64,000 nucleotides of DNA from Kiritimatiellia bacterium. GTDB taxonomy: Bacteria > Verrucomicrobiota > Kiritimatiellia > WLWN01. Below the pieces are notes generated by a model. That model had not been told where the DNA came from and made no database searches. It saw only the letters and a program-made list of their open reading frames with translations. The position numbers were made by a program, and so were the translations under genes. Shown piece after piece: positions 1 through 7,526 of the stretch. Position 1 is the stretch's first letter, and every line of letters starts with the position of its first letter. The DNA is taken from contig WLWN01000001.1 in the NCBI GenBank assembly GCA_012103575.1, forward strand, positions 201,792 through 265,791, read 5' to 3'.

Positions 1-72
1 TGGATCTGAAATTTTTTGAAACTTTTCAAACCGATGTCCGCATTTTTGACATTCATATTCATATGTTGGCAT
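1..72 (-). CDS. FmdB-family zinc-ribbon protein (partial, N-terminus)
   Basis: The first 24 codons of a gene that runs off the left edge on the minus strand. The translation begins [19 protein letters not shown], the typical opening of small FmdB-type putative regulatory proteins, with one CxxC half of the zinc ribbon visible. A GGAGG ribosome site lies about 8 bases before the ATG at 70-72. The second CxxC pair would lie outside the window. The function of this family is poorly defined; it is divergent from ispA. Confidence 0.8.
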   Translation of the reverse strand, partial: MPTYEYECQKCGHRFEKFQKISDP

Positions 73-234
73 TAGTATCCTCCAAAAAAGACCGGAATAT
101 AAGACGCAAACGTTTCCTTGTCAAACTAGGAGCTATCTTAATTTTGCCTAAATTGTTATTGGTTACTAGTGGATTAAGATTATGATAGTCTCCCCACTCA
201 AATATCAAAAACAAAAAATACAGATCGATACGCT

Positions 235-1119
235 GTGAATCACGAAGAAAAATATTTTAAACATAAAAAAGCAGTAGTGGATCAAGCGCTAGATGATTAT
301 ATCCCTAACGCGGAGACACGGCCTCAACGGCTTCATCAAGCCATGAGGTACAGTGTGTTTGCAGGTGGGAAAAGAATCCGTGCAATGATCTGTCTTGCCG
401 CTGTTGAAGCGGTGGGTGGAAACGAACGGTCGGCTCTGTTACCGGCTATGGCCCTTGAAGTGTTTCATACCTATACGCTGATTCATGATGACTTGCCGGC
501 CATGGATGATGATGATCTTCGTCGAGGACAACCAACGTGTCATAAAGCCTTTGGAGAGGCCAATGCCATTTTGGCCGGAGATGCGCTTTTAACCATGGCG
601 TTTGAATGGGTCGGAGCATGCTATGCCCCCCCCCTTTATCCTCCAAACCAATTATCCATCGAACTGGCTAAAGCGGGGGGAAGTCAGGGTGTTATAGCGG
701 GGCAAGTGGAAGATATGGCATCGGAAGGCAAAGAAAGCACATTGGAGCAGGTTGAGTATATTCACGGGAAAAAAACGGCTGTATTATTTCGTGTGGCCTG
801 CCGTATGGGAGGGATTGCAGGCGGGGCAAATCATAAAGAGCTCGAGGCATTAAGTAAATATGGCAATGGTGTGGGCCTCGCCTTTCAGATTGCAGATGAT
901 ATCTTAAACGAAACAGGCACAGAAGAAGCGCTTGGAAAAGCAGTCGGCAGCGACCGCGAAAAGAATAAAAGCACCTATGTAACGTTGCTGGGTTTGGATG
1001 AAGCAGCGAGTCGGGCACAAGAAAGTATCGACCAAGCGCTTGCGGCTCTAAAGGTTCTGCCGGGACCTATAGAACCATTAAAAAAAATAGCCCACTTTTG
1101 CATGTCTCGTTCCAGCTAG
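235..1119 (+). CDS. ispA: (2E,6E)-farnesyl diphosphate synthase / polyprenyl synthetase
   Basis: Isoprenyl diphosphate synthase that condenses IPP with allylic diphosphates to make farnesyl diphosphate for quinone and undecaprenyl lipid synthesis. The 294-residue length is normal. The GGKRIR substrate site (about residue 44), the first aspartate-rich motif DDLPAMDDDD and the conserved GDALL are present. The second aspartate-rich motif reads DDILN instead of DDILD, so one metal-binding aspartate is replaced by asparagine. The chosen start is a GTG at 235 with no clear Shine-Dalgarno; it is accepted because the N-terminal helix length fits the family. The gene normally next to ispA (dxs) is not seen; a broken unknown gene follows. 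Confidence 0.9.
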   Translation: MNHEEKYFKHKKAVVDQALDDYIPNAETRPQRLHQAMRYSVFAGGKRIRAMICLAAVEAVGGNERSALLPAMALEVFHTYTLIHDDLPAMDDDDLRRGQPTCHKAFGEANAILAGDALLTMAFEWVGACYAPPLYPPNQLSIELAKAGGSQGVIAGQVEDMASEGKESTLEQVEYIHGKKTAVLFRVACRMGGIAGGANHKELEALSKYGNGVGLAFQIADDILNETGTEEALGKAVGSDREKNKSTYVTLLGLDEAASRAQESIDQALAALKVLPGPIEPLKKIAHFCMSRSS

Positions 1120-1423
1120 TGTGACATCAAACGTCTAAAGGAGAGAAGTGTTATGTTGGCTTTGTTTGCCGGGGATGTATAGACCGCTGATATCCATCAA
1201 AAGACGGAACCCATGCATTGGGGTTTTAACAATCCGGACGATACCCATCCGACCTATTGGAAAAGTCCCAAGCGTATTAATAATGTCGGCATGATTAGCG
1301 AGCAGGAAGAAGCGCCTGTCTATGCTAATTTGGAAAGATGGAACTCGACGCATCTTAAATATAAACACCTTATACGATTCATTTCAAACCACGTTAGACC
1401 GAGTGGAGATCGGGTATGCGCTA

Positions 1424-2415
1424 GAGCGCTTCACGATTGAGGTGTCGCGATGTAGCGCGAAGAAAACCAGCCGATTACCTCGTCGGGAGAAACCTCTTCG
1501 AACGCTTGTGTGAGCGCTTCAGATAGTTCCTGCGGGCTGCAAGGCTGCCCAACCGATTCTTTATCTTGCCCCACGTTTTTTCAATGGGGTTGGAATCGGG
1601 GCTGTAGGGTGGAAGGAATCTTACATGGGCCCCACATGACTCAATGAGTTTAATGACCTTGGGATTGTGATGGACGCGAAGATTGTCCATGATGACGATG
1701 TCTTTAGGTGAAAGAGTCGGGAGAAAAACCCGGCGAATATATTCTCCAAAAACAGCCGTCTCTGTCGCCCCCTCTCCCTCCATGGCCGCTGTTGTTCCGT
1801 CCAGGCGGACCGAAGAAATCAAGGCGGTGGTACACCAATGTCCATGAGGCGTTTTGGCAAAAAGCCTGTTCCCGCCCAACGCCCGGCCCCGCAGACGAGT
1901 CATATTCGTTTTCGCCCCGGATTCATCAATAAAGACAAGGCGACTTGGATCAAGTTTGGCCACCTCTTGGATCCACTGCTTTCTCAAGAGATTTACATCC
2001 GCCCGGTCTTGCTCGCTGGCGTGAAGCGTTTCTTTTATACCGGCAGCCCAACCGATTCAACGCCCGCTGTACGGCCATGATCGACCCCTTCACGCCGCTC
2101 ATGTTCTTGAGTTCTTCAAGCGTTGCATCGGGATGTTTGCCCCCCAGTTGAGCCAACGCCTTGAGCTGCTTTCCGCTGTAGAGGGCCTGATGATGCCCAC
2201 GCGGTCGGGGAGCGGTCTGTCCGGTTTCGTTGAAACGAGAGAGCCCACACTGAAACGTTCTAAGATCTACACGATAAGGAGATGCGATATCGGCCTGGGG
2301 GAACCTTTGCCCATTTTGTAGGCATCTATCGCACGCCGCCGGATTTCTGCTGTTGCTATACTCATGTCATGGAGTATAGATCTTCTAAAGAGGCATTTTC
2401 AATCGTTAAATGCTC
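1424..2415 (-). mobile_element. IS630-family insertion sequence, copy A
   Basis: An element of about 990 bp between TA dinucleotides (1422-1423 and 2416-2417), the usual IS630/Tc1 target duplication. The ends are related inverted repeats starting GAGCGCTTCACGATTGA and GAGCATTTAACGATTGA. It is nearly identical to copies at 18836 and 30761. It carries one transposase on the minus strand, broken by frameshifts, and lacks about 7 bases near the transposase C-terminus that copies B and C keep. Confidence 0.85.
1475..2365 (-). pseudogene. IS630 transposase (frameshifted), copy A
   Basis: The start is MSIATAEIRRRAIDAYK at 2365, the helix-turn-helix half. The DDE half appears in a separate frame at 1475-1987, with FIDESGAKTN (first Asp), IMDNLRVHHN (second Asp) and SPDSNPIEKTWGKIKN (Glu). 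The halves are joined in the intact family near ALNRLG/KETL, where all three window copies have the same out-of-frame A-rich stretch. A second shift lies after QTAPDR. A 7-base deletion gives a scrambled C-terminus. Probably inactive. Confidence 0.8.
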
Positions 2416-2632
2416 TAGACCCGGCGGGTTTTGCTCTACAAATGATTGAAGGGGCTGAGCGCGCACGATTTGTTGAGGGGAAAAAATAGATTGTATGGGG
2501 CCTCCGCTGGTTCCTTTTCTTGGTCTATTCTTTAATAATTGATGAGAGTATTAGTTTTATGGACGAACTACAGGGGCCTGCTTTAAAAACTTTATACAAA
2601 AGTATTGCTTGGCTTCTCTGTGTAATGTATTA

Positions 2633-2795
2633 CCTGGATCCGTCAGTTAAACGTGGGATTTCTATGCGAATGCTTTGGAGGCAAAAGGTTGCAAAAAAAC
2701 GCAGGCGCACCCGCTGGGTGCGTCGAGGCTTTTTTGTAATTCCTTTTGGCCCAAATGGTTCGTGCAGAAAACCGCGTTTAACTGACGGATCCAGG
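2633..2795 (+). repeat. 163-bp IS1380-like MITE, copy 1
   Basis: Begins CCTGGATCCGTCAG and ends with its reverse complement; the terminal inverted repeats are identical over at least 21 bp. The centre carries GCACCC-GCT-GGGTGC between an A-run and a T-run. Flanked on both sides by TATTA, a 5-bp target duplication. It sits in the upstream region of the vapBC-like pair, between repeated TAATGTA motifs that look like the operator. Confidence 0.9.
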
Positions 2796-2803
2796 TATTA
2801 GTC

Positions 2804-2817
2804 TAATGTATACATTA
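2804..2817. promoter_or_regulatory. Putative operator of the RHH antitoxin
   Basis: TAATGTATACATTA is a perfect 14-bp palindrome ending 14 bases before the antitoxin ATG. A further half-site, TAATGTA, lies at 2623-2629 on the other side of MITE copy 1. Ribbon-helix-helix antitoxins commonly repress their own operon through such sites; that this palindrome is bound is an inference. Confidence 0.5.
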
Positions 2818-2831
2818 CTTGAGAGGGCCCC

Positions 2832-3074
2832 ATGATTCGAACACAGGTTTATCTTACCGAAGAAGAGCAAGATGGCTTACGAGCACTAGCTTCCCAAACA
2901 GGCAAAAAGCAAAGTCAGTTGGTCCGAGATGCCATCGATCGTCTTATCGAAAAATTCAGCGAGCATCGCAGAGAGGCTGTCTTAAATGAAGTAGCTGGCA
3001 TGTGGAAACATCGAAAGGACCTCTCAGATCCTACGGTGTTAAGAAAAGAGTGGGATAGGAATTTCAACAGATGA
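2832..3074 (+). CDS. Ribbon-helix-helix (CopG/VapB-like) antitoxin
   Basis: An 80-residue protein starting MIRTQVYLTEEEQDGLRAL, the beta-strand and first helix of a ribbon-helix-helix DNA-binding fold. The acidic and basic C-terminal tail is where such antitoxins wrap the toxin. The stop overlaps the start of the PIN-domain gene by 4 bases (ATGA), so the two are translationally coupled. A weak ribosome site (GAGAGG) precedes the ATG. Expected role: neutralise the PIN toxin and autorepress at the upstream palindrome. MITE copy 1 sits 36 bases upstream and may have cut the operon from part of its operator. Confidence 0.8.
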   Translation: MIRTQVYLTEEEQDGLRALASQTGKKQSQLVRDAIDRLIEKFSEHRREAVLNEVAGMWKHRKDLSDPTVLRKEWDRNFNR

Positions 3075-3460
3075 GCAAGAAGATCTTGGTAGATACGGAT
3101 GTCATGATTGATTTCCTGCAGGGTGTTGACCAGGCGGCAAACTATATTCACACTCATTCTGAACAGATCGTACTTTCCGTTATTACCACCGCTGAACTCT
3201 ACACTGGTGTGAAGAAAGGCGAAGAACGGAAAAATCTAGATGCTTTTTTTAGGTTATTCACCGTGGTGCCTGTGACGCAGGGTATTGCTATGACAAGCGG
3301 GACTTTTAAACGCGACTATACAAAACGGTGCGGGTTGGGTTTAGCAGACGCTGTTATAGCCGCTACTGCTTATCACCAGAAAGCCCTCTTAAAAACGTTT
3401 AACCTGAAACATTTTCCCATGCTCAAGGATGTCCAGCCTCCTTACATAAAGAGGGCATAA
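3071..3460 (+). CDS. PIN-domain toxin, VapC-like
   Basis: A 129-residue PIN-domain protein, the usual length for VapC ribonucleases. The acidic metal-binding residues are visible: VDTDVMIDFL near residue 8-13, TTAELYTG near residue 41, and LGLADAVIAATA near residue 92, followed by NLKHFPML in the place of the usual N-x-KHF motif. In this family the toxin cleaves tRNA or other RNA; the exact target cannot be read from sequence. It overlaps its antitoxin by 4 bases and appears intact, unlike most other toxin-antitoxin genes in the window. Confidence 0.85.
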   Translation: MSKKILVDTDVMIDFLQGVDQAANYIHTHSEQIVLSVITTAELYTGVKKGEERKNLDAFFRLFTVVPVTQGIAMTSGTFKRDYTKRCGLGLADAVIAATAYHQKALLKTFNLKHFPMLKDVQPPYIKRA

Positions 3461-3577
3461 AAGACCAAAGAAAAAAGAACCCTGGAGCAGCCGTTGGCCG
3501 TAACCAAAATACGAAGCCCGAATATTTTTAGCCAGGGAACATTTGCCTTGGTAGAGACGAATCAATAGGAGAAAAAT

Positions 3578-4606
3578 ATGATTGTTGTTTTAAAACCCAA
3601 GCCGACTCAAGATGAAGTAAATGCTGTCGTCGAAAAAGTCCGTCAATTAGGGTACGAACCCCATATCATTGAGGGAGAGGTGCGTACAGTGGTGGCGGCG
3701 GTAGGCGATGAAATGTCTAATGCTAGCCTAGAAGCCCTTGTGGTTCTACCGATGGTAGACAAAGTCATGCCTGTCCAAAAGCGTTTTAAACTTGTGAGCA
3801 GAGAAACCCATCCCGATCCCACGATTATTAAAGTTGGCGATCTTGAAATCGGGGGGGATGCTTTTCATATTATAGCCGGTCCCTGTTCTGTTGAAAGCGA
3901 AGAGCAAATGCTTTCTACCGCCCAGGCGGTTCGTGAACGAGGGGGCACGATCTTGCGCGGCGGTGCCTTCAAACCAAGAACATCTCCTTATGATTTCCAA
4001 GGATTAGGTGAACCTGGTTTAGATCTACTGGCACAAGCGCGTGAACATACCGGGCTCCCCATTATTACTGAAGTTTTAAGGGAACGCGATACTGAAAAAA
4101 TTGTTAAGGTGGCCGACATTCTTCAGATTGGTGCTCGAAATGGAATGAATTACGCCTTACTTGAAGTCGTTGCCATGTCTGGAAAACCCATCTTTCTCAA
4201 ACGCGGTTTAGCGGCGACGGTAGAGGAATGGCTTTTAGCCGCAGAATACATTGCGAAAAAAGGAAATCGACAAATCATTTTATGTGAACGCGGAATTCGC
4301 ACGTACGAAACCGCTACACGCAATACCTTAGATCTAAGCGCTGTTGCGATTGCTAAAAAAGAAACCAGTTTGCCCGTCTTTGTTGATCCGAGTCATGCAG
4401 CTGGAAGATTGGATCTTGTTAGCGCCCTCTCTAAAGCAGCCATTGCCGTTGGCGCAGATGGATTGATGGTTGAAGTACATTATGATCCACCCTCGGCTTT
4501 AAGTGATATCGCTCAACAATTAACACCCACAGCTTTTTCAGCGTTTATAGAATCCATCAGCCCCTTTATTGCGGCAGCAGGAAAAAAATTATCTGTAGCC
4601 AGGTAG
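3578..4606 (+). CDS. aroF: 3-deoxy-7-phosphoheptulonate (DAHP) synthase, AroA I-beta type
   Basis: Catalyses PEP plus erythrose 4-phosphate to DAHP, the first step of the shikimate pathway. Of the 342 residues, about 1-75 form a ferredoxin-like N-terminal regulatory domain (MIVVLKPKPTQDEVNAVVEK), as in Thermotoga-type enzymes. The catalytic barrel shows IIAGPCSVES, RGGAFKPRTSPY, FLKRGLAATVEEW, LCERGIRTYE and VDPSHAAGR, all conserved in the I-beta group. A good ribosome site (AGGAGAAAA) precedes the ATG. The gene stands alone between the vapBC-like pair and HU; the N-terminal domain suggests feedback inhibition by an aromatic amino acid. Confidence 0.93.
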   Translation: MIVVLKPKPTQDEVNAVVEKVRQLGYEPHIIEGEVRTVVAAVGDEMSNASLEALVVLPMVDKVMPVQKRFKLVSRETHPDPTIIKVGDLEIGGDAFHIIAGPCSVESEEQMLSTAQAVRERGGTILRGGAFKPRTSPYDFQGLGEPGLDLLAQAREHTGLPIITEVLRERDTEKIVKVADILQIGARNGMNYALLEVVAMSGKPIFLKRGLAATVEEWLLAAEYIAKKGNRQIILCERGIRTYETATRNTLDLSAVAIAKKETSLPVFVDPSHAAGRLDLVSALSKAAIAVGADGLMVEVHYDPPSALSDIAQQLTPTAFSAFIESISPFIAAAGKKLSVAR

Positions 4607-4774
4607 TTATCACTCATCATTTTTTATACGTTGAGGTCTTTGTGAAGAGCCCATCATTTCTCCTTGACCAGAAGTAGAAATTTCTTATATCGTTGTGAGT
4701 ATGAATCGGGCTTTCGGGGCCATTTGAAAGCAACGTGTATCCAACATAAAAAAATAGAATAGGGGAAGAGTACA

Positions 4775-5089
4775 ATGACAAAACGAGAGCTAGTCATGCG
4801 TATATCAAATGAGACAGGTCTCATACAAGAAGACGTTTATTCCGTACTTCAAAAATCACTGGACTATATTATAGACAGTTTAGCCAAAGGCGAAAATGTG
4901 GAATTTCGCAATTTTGGAGTCTTTGAGGTGCGTGTAACTAAACAACGTGTTGGACGGAATCCCAATAACCCGTCTTATGTTGTCACCATCCCTCCTCGCA
5001 AAACGGTTAAGTTTAAAATGGGTAGAATCATGAAAAAAGTGATTACCGATGGGGAAGATCGCCCTCCCTCCACCAAAGATGACCTCTAA
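4775..5089 (+). CDS. HU/IHF-family DNA-binding protein
   Basis: A 104-residue nucleoid protein of the HU/IHF family that bends DNA as a dimer. The opening MTKRELVMRISNETGL resembles IHF-alpha more than HU. The family signature FRNFGVFEVRVTKQRVGRNP around residues 46-66 includes the beta-arm region with the Pro that intercalates DNA. The C-terminal tail past residue 92 is a short acidic extension. The ribosome site is AGGGGAAG. Its end overlaps the likely hisS start by 11 bases, suggesting co-transcription. Confidence 0.9.
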   Translation: MTKRELVMRISNETGLIQEDVYSVLQKSLDYIIDSLAKGENVEFRNFGVFEVRVTKQRVGRNPNNPSYVVTIPPRKTVKFKMGRIMKKVITDGEDRPPSTKDDL

Positions 5090-6350
5090 CGTGTCTCAGC
5101 CTATACAGGGTACTACAGACATTGTTCCGCCGGATATTTATGGGTGGCAAAAGATAGAAGATCAAGCGCGTACGATTCTTGCACGATACGGGTTTGATGA
5201 AATTCGAACACCTCTCATCGAACGTTCAGAAGTTTTTACTCGGTCCCTTGGCCAAGCTACTGATGTTGTTCAAAAGGAGATGTATGCTTTTGAGGATCGG
5301 GGCGGACGAAACATAGCGCTTAGACCCGAAGGAACCGCTGGGGTTATGCGGTATATTGCGGGAGCGGGTCCTGAAGCACAGGATGCGCGCCTTTACTATT
5401 TAGGACCGATGTTTCGGGCTGAACGCCCTCAAGCAGGAAGAAAAAGACAATTCCATCAATTAGGTGTCGAAGTCTTAGGCGCACCCAATCCTATAGCCGA
5501 TGTCGAATGCATTTCTTTGCAGGTACATCTTCTCAAAGAATGGGGTATTGATAATGCCACAATACATATCAACACACGTGGACTTTTCGATGACCAGGAG
5601 GCTATAAAGAAGGGGTTGAAAAAATCTCTAGAGCCCCATCTTCAGGATCTGTGTAAAGATTGTCAGCGACGCTATAAAGTGAATGTCCTTAGAATTCTTG
5701 ATTGTAAAAATGAAAAATGTGGTCATGTTGTTGTCAACTTCTTGGATGCTATTAACGATCTCTTGAGTGATGAATCTAAACAGTATTTCAATGAGGTCTT
5801 AGAGGGGTTAAAACGTTTAGATATTCCTGTGGTTGTACAACCCAAGTTAGTAAGAGGTCTCGATTATTATCTGCATACCGTGTGGGAAGTGATGCATCTC
5901 GCTTTAGGCGCTCAAGATGCTATCTCGGGGGGCGGACGTTATGCCATTCAAGTCGGCTCCAAAACCACGGAAGGAGTTGGATTTGCGATCGGGTTAGAGC
6001 GCATACTAGATGTCCTTAGAGCCGGAGAAAAAACCAACGCCAAACCTACAAAAAAAGTAGATGTTTGGTTAGCTTCGCAAGGACAAGATGCGTTATACGA
6101 AAACCTGGTATTAGCCTATTCTCTTCGCGTACAAGGAATACGCTGTGGCCTAGACTTAAAACAGAAAAGTCTTAAAGCCCAAATGCGAAACGCGAATCGA
6201 GCGGGGGTATCCTATGTGATTATTTGTGGTGAAGAGGAAATCGTCAAAGAGACCTTTCTGCTAAAAGACATGGACAATGGTACGCAAGAAGAATTAAACC
6301 GGTCTCAACTTATGGAAAAGCTAACCTCTTTACAGCAGATCGGGGATTGA
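5079..6350 (+). CDS. hisS: Histidyl-tRNA synthetase
   Basis: Class II aminoacyl-tRNA synthetase charging tRNA-His. I choose the ATG at 5079 (MTSNVSQPIQGTTDIVP), which places the conserved G-T-D-I near residue 11; an upstream in-frame start at 5049 would add ten residues inside the HU gene. Motif 2 reads YYLGPMFRAERPQAGRKRQF, the histidine loop RGLDYYLHTVWEV, and motif 3 GVGFAIGLERI. The C-terminal anticodon-binding domain runs from about residue 325. About 423 residues, normal for bacteria. IS30 copy A lies 95 bp downstream, separating hisS from aspS; these two are adjacent in many bacteria. Confidence 0.95.
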   Translation: MTSNVSQPIQGTTDIVPPDIYGWQKIEDQARTILARYGFDEIRTPLIERSEVFTRSLGQATDVVQKEMYAFEDRGGRNIALRPEGTAGVMRYIAGAGPEAQDARLYYLGPMFRAERPQAGRKRQFHQLGVEVLGAPNPIADVECISLQVHLLKEWGIDNATIHINTRGLFDDQEAIKKGLKKSLEPHLQDLCKDCQRRYKVNVLRILDCKNEKCGHVVVNFLDAINDLLSDESKQYFNEVLEGLKRLDIPVVVQPKLVRGLDYYLHTVWEVMHLALGAQDAISGGGRYAIQVGSKTTEGVGFAIGLERILDVLRAGEKTNAKPTKKVDVWLASQGQDALYENLVLAYSLRVQGIRCGLDLKQKSLKAQMRNANRAGVSYVIICGEEEIVKETFLLKDMDNGTQEELNRSQLMEKLTSLQQIGD

Positions 6351-6444
6351 CAAATCGATTTGGGCAGAATTAGTATCAGCCTCCTTTTTTGAAAATCGGG
6401 TCTATTCGTGGTTTAACCTTTTTTTCTTAGTCTTTTCCAGCCAG

Positions 6445-7489
6445 GTAGAGTAACAATACAAGTGCAAAGGTCCGCAGCATAGTTCATTCTTTGGGTATCT
6501 GACCCCCCCCCAAAGGAGAACATAGAATGCCACGAACCTACGAACATTTAAACCGTTATGAACGAGAAGTGATAGCCCAGATGCTAAAAGAAAAATATAG
6601 CTTATCTCAAATTGGCCGTCACCTAGGCCGATCCCCCTCGACTATTTGGCGCAAATTTCGCCGTAATCGAGTCCGTGGCCGCTATTACCCAAGACCCGCA
6701 AATGGCCTGGCTCAAAGCCGATTACAGCTAGCTCGAAAGCCTCAAAAAGTGATGGGAGCTAGCAAAGAACAAGTGGAGACTCTCCTGGCGAAGTATTGGT
6801 CTCCAGAACAGATTGAAGGTCGAAGAAAGCTAGAAGGTGACCCTCCCATCAGTCGAATGACGATCTACCGCTACTTGTACAGTCCAAGAGGGGCTGGCTA
6901 CCGAAAATACCTGCGTGGCCCCGGAAAGAAAAAACGAGCGACTCGGAAAAGCCATTCACGTATACACAACCAAACGATGATTGACCAACGCCCCGAAGAG
7001 GGTGAAAGCCGCAAGGTGGCAGGCCATTGGGAAGGTGACACTATTCAGGGCCAAACGAGAAAAGAGGCCTGTGTAGTCACTCTAGTAGATCGAGCGACTC
7101 GATATCTCATCGCCGATCTTTTACCTCGATGCAATGCCGAATCGGTCAACTGTTCCGTACCTCAGTTCGCTGATTCAGGGCTCCCCTTTAAAACGGTGAC
7201 TGTAGATAATGGCATGGAGTTTGCCAGCCATGCTAAACTACAGAAAAAAATAGCAACCCACATTTTCTTTGCTGAAGGGAGAAACCCTTGGCAAAGAGGG
7301 ACCAACGAAAATACGAATGGTTTGCTTCGCCAGTTTTTCCCGAAGAAAACCGACTTTGCTGCCCACAGCTCCGCTCAGTTGAGCTGGGCTGTGGAGTTAC
7401 TGAATAATAGACCGAGAAAATGCTTAGAATATAGAACGCCCAAAGAAATGATGGACAGCTTCGGTTTTGCACTTGTAAGTTGAGTCTGC
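6445..7489 (+). mobile_element. IS30-family insertion sequence, copy A
   Basis: The sequence from GTAGAGTAAC to GAGTCTGC is nearly identical to 27826-28869, which defines the ends. The ends are imperfect inverted repeats sharing ACAAGTGCAAA. A run of nine C residues lies just before the transposase ribosome site and differs by about one base between copies. No clear target duplication. Inserted between hisS and aspS. Confidence 0.85.
6527..7483 (+). CDS. IS30-family transposase, copy A
   Basis: An intact 318-residue transposase. The N-terminal helix-turn-helix is YSLSQIGRHLGRSPSTIWRK. The DDE core shows GHWEGDTIQG (first Asp), TVDNGMEFASH (second Asp) and NPWQRGTNENTNGLLRQFF (Glu), the canonical IS30 spacing. 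A ribosome site (AAAGGAGAA) precedes the ATG. It differs from copy B by only a few residues. Both reading frames are open, so this element may still be active. Confidence 0.92.
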   Translation: MPRTYEHLNRYEREVIAQMLKEKYSLSQIGRHLGRSPSTIWRKFRRNRVRGRYYPRPANGLAQSRLQLARKPQKVMGASKEQVETLLAKYWSPEQIEGRRKLEGDPPISRMTIYRYLYSPRGAGYRKYLRGPGKKKRATRKSHSRIHNQTMIDQRPEEGESRKVAGHWEGDTIQGQTRKEACVVTLVDRATRYLIADLLPRCNAESVNCSVPQFADSGLPFKTVTVDNGMEFASHAKLQKKIATHIFFAEGRNPWQRGTNENTNGLLRQFFPKKTDFAAHSSAQLSWAVELLNNRPRKCLEYRTPKEMMDSFGFALVS

Positions 7490-7526
7490 AGGTTTAGAAA
7501 TTAACATTTAAGTGGAGAATAATTGA

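Larger units (their letters stand above)
1153..2489 (+). pseudogene. Unknown gene, broken by amber, frameshift and IS630 insertion
   Basis: A ribosome site (AAGGAGAG) precedes the ATG at 1153. The frame reads MLALFAGDV, then TAG, then continues open from about 1183 through 1213 to about 1340, where a shift moves to the frame containing LIWKDGTRRILNINTLYDSF. That second frame is cut by IS630 copy A at 1424. Removing the element and one TA joins ...EIGYAL to DPAGFALQMIEGAERARF and a TAG at 2487, so the insertion hit a once-continuous gene. I do not recognise the family. It follows ispA in the same direction. Confidence 0.5.

Noticed and set aside
692..1018. Long antisense frames over ispA, lpxB, folD and pckG
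   Set aside because: Shadows of conserved genes in other frames, with no family resemblance or ribosome sites.
2640..2795. Open frames inside each MITE copy (for example TWIRQLNAVFCTNHL and its reverse-strand partner)
   Set aside because: They recur only because the repeat recurs, read through the terminal repeat, and have no own start or ribosome site.
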